A DNA stretch of 64,000 bases from Daphnia carinata (GCF_022539665.2 NC_081340.1:6385357-6449356); one strand, 5' to 3'. Shown: positions 1-10,401, numbered from the stretch's first letter. The notes: generated from the letters alone by a model not told the origin. Numbers and translations: made by a program.

Positions 1-33
1 CAAGAAAAACTAACTTACAAATTGTGCCTCTAG

Positions 34-1580
34 CCTACCTATCCTAGCATTCCCGACGCTGGAATGACGCAGTTTAATTTCATCAACACTCTTCCATGCT
101 CACTGAACATCAGTTATATCAATGACAACCAACTGAAATGGATTGAAATTAACGCAACGAGCTATTCGTTCGAAAGAAACCTGAATTATCAATCGATCGA
201 TATCACAGTACAACTAATCAGCAGTCCTGCATGTCAACAGATGAACTTTACTAATCCAACATGGACTGGTGCGATCAAAGGTGCCAGCACGAAGGTGAAT
301 GTCAATCGAATAAGGATAGAACTATCGACTTTTTAAATAACAGATCTCATGAAAAAATTATAGGCATTTTCTGTTATCGTTACTGGACATCGTGGTAAAC
401 TTGATGTGATGCGAATGGAAAACGAGGAGCCACTGGATAAATCCAGTACGGGCCAACCGCGGGTCGGGTAAGTACTTGATAACGATCCATTTCCTAATTA
501 TTTTCTCATCAGATTTTGCTTTGGTGTGAAAACAAATCAGGTTTATTTTCCGGCAGGATGATCAAGTTTCTAATCAAGGCAATATAACCCTTAAAGCAGG
601 AGAGCAGATTGTTAGTTTCACTAGCAAACTTGTTGCCTCTTCATCGCCATTCATCCAGACTGATGTTCGAGAAATCGATGCTGGAACGTGAGTGACATGA
701 TCCCTTCCTAAATTTCTAATTATATTAACAATAAACATAAAGGTACGACGTGTTTATGGCTCTTCGAAATGGAGAGGTAACGGAAAATCCGATTGGAAAA
801 GTCACTGTTCTCCAAGGTGGTTCTTACACAATTCTTGCACAGCAATCTCACTTTAATCCCCAACTCATGGATCTCAACAATAATGTATAATTTTTTTAAT
901 TATTTAAAAACATTCATATACAAATACTAATTTCCCTTTTAATCAAGCAGTTACTTTTACCGATTCAAGTGACGCCACCGAGTTCTGTCCACATGTTGTG
1001 GCTGGTGCCACAATATTTCGTCATGACAGTAGCTGAAGTCATGTTCTCTGTCACGGGATTACAATTTTCTTTTACTCAGGCATACTAAAAACAATTTAAA
1101 TTTTTAAAATATATCTAAAAAAAAAGTTGCTATCACGTACAGGCTCCAGCTAGTATGCAGTCGGTCATGCAAGCTACTTGGCTTTTGACAATTGCATTTG
1201 GTAACCTCATTGTTATCATTGTCGCGGAAGCCAAGGGCATCCCTAGACAGGTGGGGCACTTAACCTTGCTTATTACAGAACAGTGTTAAATGGCTATGAC
1301 GCAACTAATTTTCGGTTCTCACTAGTCGATGGAGTTCTTTTTGTTTGCTGGATTGATGGCCCTGGACATGCTTCTGTTTTTCTACTTGGCTGCTAATTAC
1401 ATGTACGTGAAAGTCGAAGAAAAAACCAAAGTCAATGAGCAGGGCGAAGCCGAAAATGATGAAGAAAAAGAAATCAAAGTACCTGATCGTTCTTTGTCCC
1501 CTACTAAACTTGACACAGAAAACTCCAAGAGGCCAACCGGAACGGAAAACAAAGGATTTTCCGATGACACTCCTATGTAA
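34..1580 (+). CDS. SLC15-family proton-coupled oligopeptide transporter, 3' part (seven exons)
   Basis: Last 381 residues of a POT/PTR2 transporter, which imports di- and tripeptides with protons across the plasma membrane. Exons: 34-294, 364-467, 541-687, 743-884, 951-1079, 1143-1250, 1326-1580; all phases join and the frame ends in TAA. The first ~270 residues form the large extracellular loop that animal PepT proteins carry between TM9 and TM10, rich in N-glycosylation sites (NIS, NAT, NFT, NIT). Then come the family signature VPQYFVMTVAEVMFSVTG and QAPASMQSVMQATWLLT, strongly matching the TM10-TM11 region of SLC15A1/A2, a final hydrophobic helix (FFLFAGLMALDMLLFFYLA) and an acidic cytoplasmic tail. 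Introns are 55-75 nt. The intron at 1080-1142 begins GC, not GT. The 5' exons lie outside the window. Family is confident; the exact paralogue is not assignable. Confidence 0.9.
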
Positions 1581-1706
1581 ATCTTTCAACATAACTTTAA
1601 ATTCAAATATCCGTAACGCTGTGCCTTCGGGTGAATTAACAAAAGAAAATACCGCAACGTCGATTTTTATTCGAAATTATTCAAACTTACGACGTATATT
1701 CTGTAG

Positions 1707-1827
1707 TCTCTCAAACTTGTTATTACACAACCGACAGCGCGGCCAACGCCATCTTTCTTTCCAGTCTTCCTGTAGAGTCGAGCGCCATGTTTGCTACTCA
1801 AGAATTCAATGGCTATTGTCCTACGAA
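1707..1827 (+). other. Orphan exon-like segment, product not recognised
   Basis: Between the transporter and the receptor gene lies a 121-nt stretch bounded by an acceptor (ctgtag) and a donor (gaa|gtgaga), open in one frame, reading YYTTDSAANAIFLSSLPVE and then ATQEFNGYCPT. The residue mix is protein-like, not A/T-driven. I found no convincing partner exon; an 11-nt micro-exon at 1887-1897 would fit the phase but is weak. It may be an exon of an undetected gene or a relic of a decayed one. I do not recognise the family. Confidence 0.25.
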
Positions 1828-1939
1828 GTGAGAAATAAGGATATTGTTTTCAAAAAGCTGCTTGAAATGCCTTTCTGGTGGCACAGATCATACTTGGGTA
1901 ATACATTTAAATACATTTTAAATTAGAGAAAAATAGTGC

Positions 1940-2906
1940 TTTATAGGTATGTGTTCGATGCTGAAAAAAGGTATTACGGTTTTGGCTACAAAAGGTTAAA
2001 AAGTTTAATCATTCTTAAGCTTTTTTCATTAAGCTTGGGATTTATCGCCGCTAGCAGTGGTTGTTTTAAGGACCAAACTATAGATGGAAATTGTATGATT
2101 CGTTTGATTGACTAAATGGGGACCACTGTTAGTTTTAGTACTTTATATGGAAATTGCTTGAAAAAGTAATGTTTTAATGCTGCTAGTTAGTCTGTTTGAA
2201 AACATGCTCAAACACAAACGTTTGTTGTAACGAAAAAGACTAGCCAAAATAATGGATGTCAATCAATGTTTGGAAATACAGACAAGACTTACCAGTTGTT
2301 TGTGCCTATTGAACTAAGACATTGGTAACTTTGTTCTAAATTATGTAATATTCACTTTTCTATTAATTTTAGATCAGCTGGATATGAAAGAATACAAGCA
2401 AGAATAAATTTTGTTTGGTAATATGTTAATGTCAAGACAAAAAATTTTCAAAAATATGAGTCTTTTACATGCCAGAGGTAATATGTTCAATTCAAGGTTT
2501 AAAAATTTTTCACCAACTACATCTAATAGAAATCCATCGGTAACTGAATCCACAAGATACTGAAGTAGATGTAATGCCTTTTAGAACTTTGCCAAAATAT
2601 GGTAGAGTACGCTAAGGAGTGGCATAGAAAAACCTTTCCAGATAAAGGAATATATTTGCAAATAAAACTTGAACAAACTCTTAGTATTGTAAAAAAAAAT
2701 TATCTGTTTTTACATAGATACTATGATGGAATGTCACTACATGAGGCAATGCCATGGCAATCAACCATTTGTTCGAAGGAGTCAGTAAATCATAAAATAT
2801 CACAGAATCATATCAAACTAGCTGAATGGAGTACAACAAGTCATGATCAAAGTTATTATTTTGTAAAAATTTTATAATAAGTAGTAGACAATTAATAAAA
2901 AATCAG
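1940..2906. other. A/T-rich intergenic DNA, no supported gene
   Basis: This stretch is A/T-rich and holds one 92-codon plus-strand open frame (2599-2877) beginning MVEYAKEWHRK. It has no splice-site support, no recognised motif and a codon mix close to the local base composition, so I do not call it a gene. It could be the remnant of a mobile element, but I see no terminal repeats. Confidence 0.4.
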
Positions 2907-3000
2907 GTAGCTGGAACGCCCTACCCATCGGACGAGAACGCTCTCTATCCTCTTGAATACAGCATTCGCTGGAATCGCATTTTTGCTGATAGTTTCCAAG
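2907..3000 (+). other. Orphan exon-like segment, product not recognised
   Basis: A 94-nt stretch preceded by an acceptor (aatcag) and followed by a donor (caag|gtaact). It reads GTPYPSDENALYPLEYSIR then WNRIFADSFQ in one open frame, which looks like a conserved globular-protein exon. No in-phase continuation was found before the receptor gene at 3340. It could belong with the segment at 1707-1827 as remains of one gene. Family not recognised. Confidence 0.3.
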
Positions 3001-3339
3001 GTAACTGTAGGACTATAATTACATGATACTCAGATAGTAATAGCTTTTTTTTTGTTGGTAATATTCCGAATGCTGTGCGTGCAACATTCGGGCAATAGCC
3101 ATTTTTCTGCTGCCTATTATATCGTTGTTTCATTTATTATTGAAGGTTTTATTTTCCCATCGTCAGAACATTATTACCTACTCGCCCTATATTGCAGTCG
3201 GGTCGAAAAGACGCAGTTAGTTGGAGTTTATTAAGGTTGCATACCGAAAACATTCCAGTGGTTCACATTTCGGTATAAATGCTCGGTTTGCAGCGCATTG
3301 TCTGTTCGCCGGTGACTCTGAAGTCCGAAGGATCACAAG

Positions 3340-5301
3340 ATGTTTGCCGCCTGGGCCCTTTTTTACACGATGGCGCAAGTCTTGGCAGAAATTCATTTCG
3401 AAAAAGTCGATCATTTATATGGGAAACACTTAATAGTTGCAACAGCTGATGTAAAGTATTCGCTATTCGACTTGAATTTCAAAAAAATTTATTTAACTAT
3501 TCTCTTTTAGCTCAATCCATACATGTATGTTCATCACGATGAGAACGGTACTATTGACAGCGCTGACGGCATCGTCAATGAAATGATGCTTTGGTTGGCA
3601 CAAAGATATCATTTCACGTAAATCGTGCTTAATTTATCCCAGACATTAATCAGAAAGTCAAGGGGAACTGATAGTTAGTATTTAATCTTTTTACAGATTT
3701 CATTACGTAGAATCATCTGATGGTTATTTTGGAGCATTTGTAAATGAAAGCTGGAACGGTATGGTAGGAATGGCTGTCAGAAAAGTAAGACTTTACACAT
3801 TTTTTAAAGGTTTATTCAGCATTATCACATATTTATTGTGATCGTCATATAGGAAATTGACTTAATCGCAACGCAGTTGACAACAACTTATGCTCGTTCA
3901 AAAGTAATTGATTTTACCACGTCGTTCAGTAAAGATCCGATGAGTGCCATAATTCCTGCTCCCAAAGAAGATGGCTTTATGGCAGCTATAGTTAAACCCT
4001 TTCAGCCCGGAGTAATGTTACTATCTAATCACGTTAATTACGTTACATTTTCATGAGTATTCTTGTTTTCCTACAAAGGTATGGGCCTTGATAATGATCT
4101 CGATGTTTTCTGCAACATTAGTCACATTTACTTTCATGAAGCTGATACATAAGTACATGCCGGAATATTACGATGGTGGAATTTCAAATCTACAGTTTTG
4201 GGAGAATTTTATGTATTATTTTGGAATAATCAGTTCTCAAGGTAAAAGATCTTATTTTTACTCATGTTCTTATTTTAACTGAAAACTAAAAAGCTACGTC
4301 GACTTAGCCGGACGTACAATGCCGAGTGTTGGCCCGTTGGGGCATGCAACACGTCTGCTAGCCGCAACTTGGTGTCTCACCGCCGTTGTATTCATCTACC
4401 TCTACAGTGGATGCTTGACTTCTTTTATTACCATACCAAAACTACGTCCGCTCATTGAATCACTGGATGACCTAGCAACCAGCGTCGATTTGAAGCTCAC
4501 TCTCTTGAAAAACTCTGTCTTTGAATCAATTATTTTGGTATACTTGTTACCTAACTCTGAGGCACTTTATAGGTAACAAAGTAACACGCAGCTTCGTTTG
4601 TCCAGGAAGCAACATCTGGAACTTACAAAGCTCTCGGTGATTCTTTGCGAAACAACCCAGAAAATCGGTTACCTAAAGATTTTTTGGAGCCCGAGATATT
4701 CCTTAAGCACGCATTAATCGGACGGTTCGCCATGGTTGATGTAAATATTGTATTATTACGACGCTGTTTATTAACCAATATTCACCGATGATTTTGAATT
4801 TCTAAAGCAAAAATCGTTTCTTGAATATGTTTTAAACCTCGCATTTAAAACATCGGGAAAATGTGACATAACTTTGATGAAACAAGAAGTTGTAACCTCG
4901 CTTGATTCGATGGCGGTTCAAAAGAATAGCATATATCTTGCTCAAATTGACCAAGGGTAGGTACAATCTAACCAGCTTATCATATCTGAGAAGATGTTAA
5001 TGTCAAACTACTTTTTTTCAGATTTCAAACTATGGCTGCGCTGGGACTTCAGAACTATTGGGAAAAACGATTTTTGAAGGTACCAAAATGTGAAGGTAAT
5101 CTTGAAAAAGGAGTGGCCAAGCCAAGGTTAACTTTGGCAAACCTATCTGGGGCATTTCTGTTCCTGTTGGTGGGCATTGGAATTTCTTTTGCAGTATTTC
5201 TTGTTGAAAATATGTGGTCCTGCATGCAAAAAGGTAAAGGCGTGATGGAGAGAAGTAAAAGCTTTAAAGTTGAAGCACATTCACGTATTTTACCATCATA
5301 A
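3340..5301 (+). CDS. Variant ionotropic (glutamate-like) receptor, nine exons, complete
   Basis: Ligand-gated cation channel of the arthropod IR family, expected in sensory neuron membranes. Exons: 3340-3450, 3511-3617, 3697-3784, 3853-4011, 4079-4241, 4308-4537, 4606-4740, 4808-4956, 5022-5301; total 1422 nt, 473 aa plus stop. ATG 3340 is chosen because a signal peptide follows (MFAAWALFYTMAQVLA) and the ligand-binding lobe starts at once (HLIVATAD), so there is no large amino-terminal domain. Lobe S1 ends with TTYARSKVIDFTTSF; M1 is ~156-180; pore loop and M3 are ~195-250, with YLYSGCLTSF in place of the SYTANLAAF motif; S2 contains SGTYKALGDS; the last TM is ~420-440. The S1 Arg and S2 Thr positions look retained. 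Introns are 60-79 nt. The specific subtype and ligand are unknown. Confidence 0.92.
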
Positions 5302-5448
5302 TCAGCCCGTGTGGTTTAATAACTGCCGACGAAACAGCATGTACGTTTATCAAGGTTAAACTCGTGTATCACGACATGAGGTAGTAATCATTTGCTGAAG
5401 TTACCATAAATATTTTTAAGATGCATACCTTTTTATTTATACAAGGAT

Positions 5449-5454
5449 ATTAAA
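5449..5454 (+). terminator. Possible polyadenylation signal of the ionotropic receptor gene
   Basis: An ATTAAA hexamer lies 148 nt beyond the receptor stop codon. It is the commonest natural variant of AATAAA and no canonical copy lies closer. In A/T-rich DNA this hexamer is frequent by chance, so the call is weak. Confidence 0.3.
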
Positions 5455-5520
5455 TAGAAATGTAGTGCTGTGGTTTTTAAATTAAAGAAAATGTAGAACT
5501 TGTTATATGAATGAAGTTAT

Positions 5521-5655
5521 ATGAAGCATGGCTCAAAGGTTAAGTATCGGCATTGTATGTAGAAAGTAGAGGATTCGATTCCCATAAGGTACAAGAATCA
5601 GTGGGACAGTAAAATGTTATGTAAATGGAAGAATTATTATATTGCCTGTTCGTAA
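5521..5655 (+). mobile_element. tRNA-like SINE copy 1 (A box, B box, diverged tail)
   Basis: A pol III A-box-like string (tggctcaaagg, 5529-5539) is followed by a B-box-like string (ggattcgattcc, 5571-5582). The downstream tail (gtaaatggaagaattatta) resembles that of the copy at 5849-5970. Two promoter boxes at tRNA-like spacing plus a shared tail argue for a tRNA-derived SINE. Borders are approximate because no clear target-site duplication was seen. Confidence 0.5.
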
Positions 5656-6240
5656 AACGACCACCACGTGACCATACGGAGAGGGGTATCTGGTTGGGAA
5701 TCGATGCACAGACCGTGATTACTACCTTGAGGTGAACTTCGTCAGCTCTGCTGAAAGTGGTTTCCCAGTGCAGCTGAGCCAGGTCCTACAGGCCAACACA
5801 TGCCCACCTCAACTAAGTCACATGACTCATGGCTGAGGCTGAGGCTCATGGTTGAGCGTTGGCATAGTACGCCAAAACTACGGGGTTCGATACCTGTAGG
5901 AGACAAATAACAATATGCATAATAAATGTGAGAAAATTATTATGCTGTCTCTTCCCATATATTACCATTACAAATACATGGCAGGCATCTAAGTGTGAAA
6001 ACACCGTTAAAGGAGTTCACCCTGGTTCCTTGGCCACAGGCAGCTGAGCCAGGTTCTGCAAATTACCAAGTGGCCACTTGGAGGGGAGTACCTGACAGGG
6101 ATTCAAGCGGCACACCAGGGCAGGTGAACCGGGTTCTGCAGACTACCATGTGGCCGCTTGGAAAGGGGAACTTGAGAAGGGCTCTGACAGATCCAATGTC
6201 AAGTTTCCAGGCTGTCGCCTGTCCGTTGAGCCATGATAGG
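5655..6240 (+). repeat. Degenerate long repeats flanking the SINE copies
   Basis: The string agctgagccaggt recurs with close variants at about 5772, 6041 and 6121, each followed by a tract of the form accaagtggccacttggagg / accatgtggccgcttggaaa; a further diverged copy (accacgtgaccatacggaga) lies near 5660. The pattern is (SINE)-(unit)-(SINE)-(unit)-(unit), suggesting that SINE plus unit were duplicated together. Divergence is high, so boundaries are approximate. Confidence 0.55.
5849..5970 (+). mobile_element. tRNA-like SINE copy 2, better preserved
   Basis: The A box is tggttgagcg (5849-5858) and the B box ggttcgatacc (5884-5894) fits the GGTTCGANNCC consensus exactly. Between them a 5-bp stem (TTGGC/GCCAA) closes a 7-nt loop ATAGTAC with T at the position before the anticodon, reading AGT (threonine). 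The T stem is CGGG/CCTG with one G-T pair. After the head comes an A/T-rich tail (aataaatgtgagaaaattat) akin to copy 1. It is not a functional tRNA gene: I see no intact acceptor stem. Confidence 0.55.
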
Positions 6241-6603
6241 CCCCAGCATCAAGAAATCGAGATTTTAAGAAAATTGATAGTATTTTGTGAATTTTACGTT
6301 ATGATGAAGTGTATGAGTGGCAGCTCGTTGGAGAGTGAGGATGTGGTTCAATCTTTGGATTTACCCCTTTGCAAGCTGCAGGATGCATTGGAAATTGCGG
6401 ATGAAAGTCATCCATTGGATTTACTTCTTTGCGAGCTGCAGGACGCATTGAAGGTGACGGATGTGACCCACCCTTTGGATTGTACTGTCCACGAGCTACC
6501 GGCTTCGTTGGGGAGTACGGATGTGGTCAATTCCCTGGATTTACTCCTTTGCGAACTGCAGGACGCATTGGAGATTGCGGATGATATCCATCCATTGGAT
6601 TGA
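6184..6603 (+). CDS. Hypothetical reading frame with 20-residue repeats, uncertain
   Basis: The open frame runs from at least 5995 to the TGA at 6603, covering the 60-bp array and the degenerate repeats before it. The codon at 5995 is GTG, so any real start is an internal ATG, for example within DPMSSFQAV or MMKCMSGSS at 6301. Units read as an amphipathic leucine-rich stretch with one Cys (LLLCELQDALEIAD). Because the unit length is a multiple of three, a non-coding array could also remain open. No splice sites, signal peptide or known domain were seen. More likely repeat than gene. Confidence 0.22.
   Translation: MTDPMSSFQAVACPLSHDRPQHQEIEILRKLIVFCEFYVMMKCMSGSSLESEDVVQSLDLPLCKLQDALEIADESHPLDLLLCELQDALKVTDVTHPLDCTVHELPASLGSTDVVNSLDLLLCELQDALEIADDIHPLD
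6301..6600 (+). repeat. 60-bp tandem repeat, five copies, open as a 20-residue protein repeat
   Basis: Five consecutive 60-bp units (6301, 6361, 6421, 6481, 6541), each ending in ttggat or ctggat. Units 2, 3 and 5 are close (reading LLLCELQDALEIADDIHPLD with variants). Units 1 and 4 form a second type ending DVVQSLD / DVVNSLD. The order B-A-A-B-A suggests past duplication of larger blocks. The frame is open throughout and ends in TGA at 6601-6603. Confidence 0.85.
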
Positions 6604-6877
6604 CTAGTTGGCCTGTTTTAGTATTTTCCTAGTATGCAAGGGCTTCATTTTTTAGTGTGCGGGAGTTGTACAGGGGAAAGGGGTTTAAAAATTCAATTGA
6701 TTCTTTGTGTAAAACATTCGCCTTTTCTTCACGTGGTTTCTTGTTACCGGGTGTTTCCTGGAAGTGACTAACATTTTTAGATTTTCAACAGTGCAGTGGG
6801 CTGTAAAATTTGGCAGCGTAGGTCTTTTTTGAGGTTTATTATACCATATTGATTGCTAACGATTTTCAATAACTTAG

Positions 6878-7515
6878 ATTGAATATGATGTCGAAGAGCA
6901 TCAAGTTTTACAGTTTACTCTTCGCAGGTAGTAATTATACCTTATTCTATCGTAGATACCTTATTGTGTTATCTAATGCAACAAACTGGCAGAGATCTTG
7001 CACCTGAAATGGTTAGTCAAAGGCACGGTCCTGGTGGTCAAAAGCTTGCATATATTGAGGGATGGAGGTTGATAGCTTTGGCAAATGAAGTGTTTGGATT
7101 TAATGGCTGGAGTCATGCAGTTGTTCAGCAAACAATTGGTAAACTTGTTTGCTATTACAGGAAGTGAAATTCATCTACATTTTAATCCATGGCTGGACTG
7201 TAGATCAGATTGAAGACAAGTTCTACGTAGGAGTGACTTCAACTGTGAGAATGGAACTGATAGATGGGGCTTTCCATGAAGACATTGGGTATGGTGTGTG
7301 AGGGCATGAAATCAAAGGCCTTGAGTTTGGAAAAGGCTAGAAAGGTTTGGTATTATCTAGTATTATATTCTGTCTGTGTCTATTTTTCAATGTGGATGAT
7401 TTCCGATATACATCCACGACAAGACGTTAAAACATCTTTTGAATCACAGCTTAGATTATCGTGTTTGAAACATACTAAACAATGCATTTTCAACTCATGT
7501 GCAAGTAATAGATTT
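6878..7515 (+). pseudogene. RAD52: RAD52-like gene relic with frameshift
   Basis: RAD52 anneals single DNA strands and assists RAD51 in recombination. Exon relics: 6878-6927 (YDVEEHQVLQFTLRR), 6993-7138 (DLAPEMVSQR, then GGQKLAYIEGWRLIALANE and VFGFNGWSHAVVQQ), 7204-7344 ([28 protein letters not shown], then GMKSKALSLEKARK in a shifted frame) and a decayed segment about 7455-7510 (LKHT..QC..FNSCAS). These match the conserved N-terminal annealing domain in order. Introns of 65 nt remain in place with consistent phases, so this is not a retrocopy. At 7299 the frame meets TGA, and the downstream reading needs two more bases, so a 2-nt deletion is implied. The fourth exon carries stops. No C-terminal region was found. 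A sequencing error at 7299 would not rescue the last exon. Confidence 0.7.
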
Positions 7516-7519
7516 TAAC

Positions 7520-10360
7520 TTTTAAAGACAAAGCAAAGGAAAACAGTCACATTAAATAACAGCTCGTTATTTCACTATAGCAAAGCATTTACTAACCCAC
7601 TGTTTATTTTTTCATTCTGATTATTATCCAAAGTTAGCTTTGTCATCAGAATGAGTTCATAGATTGGTTGATTTTTGAAGGATAAGTTTTCTTATGCTTG
7701 TTTACTTGGTTTTATCCACAGGTGCACATTGCTGTTGTTAGAAATTTCTAAACTGTCATGTAGAACTTTTTCAATACATTCTAGTACGAAATATTTTGTA
7801 ATTATTTGTTGAATTAATATTTGGAATGGTTTTATATTTAAAATTTTACCTAGAGTTTCCCCTTTTGCAAAATTTTCTTCCTATGGTTTTCCAGTCTCGG
7901 GATATTGGACAGTTTAAGCCCTGTCAAGTAGATTTCCACCCAGTCAACTTGTTAGCATTCCATTTTCTACAACCTAGAAGTTTATGAAGATATTTCCAAA
8001 TAACATGCTATATTTGATGAAACTTTTAGAAGAAAAAAAGATGGTTACCAACTTTTTCCATGACTGAGCAACAATGTGCATTCTTGACTCACGTTTTAGT
8101 GAGTCAAAAATAAATTTCAATTCCCAGGTAACTACGTCTGTGATTAACGACAGCACAAAGCTGATTAGAACTATGTATTTCAAATAGATTTTACAGTATG
8201 CCTAATATTTACCTAATGAACATCTCAATATATTACAGCTAACCATTTCAAGCTGTTTCGATTCTTCGACTATTTCGAAGTCCCAGCCACTATCATTGAA
8301 AAGAAAATTCCTTTTTACCGTAGTGGCTAGATCTCATTGCTGTTGGCTTACCAGTTTTCTGGATCAGCCATCGTCAAAATCAACCATCTTGCTTCAGAAA
8401 GCGAGCAACGTTGGGAATTTGGTTTTTTAAGCTTCTTTATTTATTGAAAAAAAATATATTTGAAAATTCCATTTCTATTCGATGAAATTTTCTGTTGTTT
8501 TATTCCTTAGTATTTAAATTCGGCAACCCTTTTTTCCTTTCAGTTAGTTATATCCCATATTTCCCTATTGAATTTAATATAGCCACCAGATGTCCTATGT
8601 GCCGCTCAGTAGGGTGCACACGTGTCTCCAGTTCTCAACGTGCTCTGAAATCAGAGTAAAACCCTTTAGTTGTTTGTGACAATTTATTGTTGTAAGAATT
8701 GATCTGAATTTTAATTTTTGTGTATGACTTTTTTCCTTCACGGCGGCCATTAGTGTTTCTTCTTGTGGCGAAACTTTAACATTTTTTTGGCCGTGTGAAA
8801 AATGTGTTTGAGATTTTGAAGCTCGCCGTTCCATCGAATCAATCACCCCAAAAATCATCTTCTGACCTAGGTAAATACTATTTTTTACTATTTTCATCTC
8901 TTCAGGACTGCATCATTGATTTTGCGTCCATTGTCATGTCAGTGCAATCAACAATTGTCTATTTCCATTCCAAGATTTTCTTGTCTGACGATGTTTTGGC
9001 GCGTTGCTTTATTCATTTCATCATCCTTTGTGTTTGCCCCTTAGATCGCCATTCTTGACGCGCCATTTTTTTAAATTTTACTTTAACTATTTGCTCTGCA
9101 GATAATTCTTGCTTAACACCCATTGCATAAGTTTTACATGATTTGAGTAACTTTAACTCGTTTGATGGACCTTTTTTCCCTTAAAGGAAGAATTGGCCTT
9201 GTCTTGATTTAAGTCAGCTCATCACTGACTGATTATTAAGCTTCTGTGTAAATATTAAACTTGGGATTCAGTGACAAAATTGTGTTGCAAAAGTAATCAG
9301 CTTAAGTGGAGATGATAGAAAGTGAGGAAAAGCAAGAAAAGAAGCCTGTAATGTATTTCCAAATCGCGGTATGTCCCAAGTTCCCGCCATTTCCTTTGTC
9401 TCAATTCGTACGCCCTCTATTGTTTCTTCATTTTGTTAACAAGTAAAGTCCTAGGCAGTATTGTGTGGCTCCTCTGTTTTTGATCACAGATTGCGTGTCC
9501 TCTTTTGTATCCGGCTAGCTACGTCAACAATTCCACTTTGTTTACTTTCGACTATTGTCGAGTGTTTCCCTGTGTAATCCAGTTATACGATTCTACGTAG
9601 ATTGAAAAGAAGAGGAAAGAAGGGGTATGTCATGGCGTCATCCTCCATCAAATGAAATACATACTCTCCTGGTAACTATGGACGGCTGTGTCGGACAGCA
9701 CTCAAGTGGAATCTCTCAATTCCTGGCCATGTTGAGAGAACATGAATCGTTATACACATTCTAGCCAGCACGTCCTTTGTTTCCACGGCCGTTACTCTTC
9801 TATTATTTGTTCTATGTTGAAACAAACTGTCTGTGTTGACGTCAGATCTACCCTGATTTTCCCTTTTTGATTGTTTTATTGGCCATACGTGACCAAACCG
9901 ATCGTCTAGAGATAAATACCGTCCTTGCTTTTTGAGCCCACCTTAATATATAAATACGCCTTTAATGTTTGATTAGCACTTATGTGATCGATCCAAACTT
10001 GATTGAACTGACCATCGAATGATATTTGTTACAGGAATTGATTTTACGGGGAGGACGATCTGCCGTTTGCCCATCGAGAAACTTGTTCTCCATTAAAAGT
10101 TTCAATTGGAGATGAACCCTCAAGGTAGGAAACTTCTCAGTTGTCTATTATACATTAGTGGCAGCAGTTGCCATCTGGCAAAGTTCACCAAGGGTTTTCG
10201 AGAAAAGGAAAGTGTTCTTTTTGATAGTTGTATTTGGTAAAATTTCCATTCAAACGCGAAGACCAAATGGTTCGTTTTTATTTGTAAAATGTGAAGAAGC
10301 GGACAAACGATAAGATCAATTAGCACCACCCTCCGTACTTCTCTGCGTGAATGTATTGAT
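7520..10360. other. Intergenic region, no supported gene
   Basis: A/T-rich DNA between the RAD52 relic and the 3' end of the Sidestep-like gene. Open frames at 7974-8183, 8595-8897 and 8795-9058 lack domains and splice support. One plus-strand candidate pair is worth recording: ATG 9311 followed by SEEKQEKKPVMYFQIA up to a donor (gcg|gtatgt), and a segment after ttgttacag near 10035 ending caag|gtagga. The second segment reaches a stop in the in-phase frame, so no gene is called. Confidence 0.4.
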
Positions 10361-10365
10361 TTTTT

Positions 10366-10371
10366 TTTATT
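10366..10371 (-). terminator. Possible polyadenylation signal of the Sidestep-like gene
   Basis: On the minus strand AATAAA lies about 370 nt beyond the stop codon at 10742, with a second copy at 10277-10282. Either could end the 3' UTR. Both sit in A/T-rich DNA, so the evidence is only positional. Confidence 0.3.
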
Positions 10372-10401
10372 TTGAAAATCTCTGATTCAGGCGTATGTGA
10401 A

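Noticed and set aside
2599-2877. 92-codon frame that looks somewhat protein-like
   Set aside because: No motif, no promoter or splice evidence, very A/T-rich; possibly a transposon remnant but no terminal repeats were found.
5849-5970. A true tRNA-Thr gene
   Set aside because: B box and anticodon arm are good, but I see no intact acceptor stem, and a diverged second copy with a shared tail indicates a SINE.
8595-9058. Opposing 100- and 87-codon frames
   Set aside because: No domain, no in-phase splice sites, and composition follows the local A/T bias.
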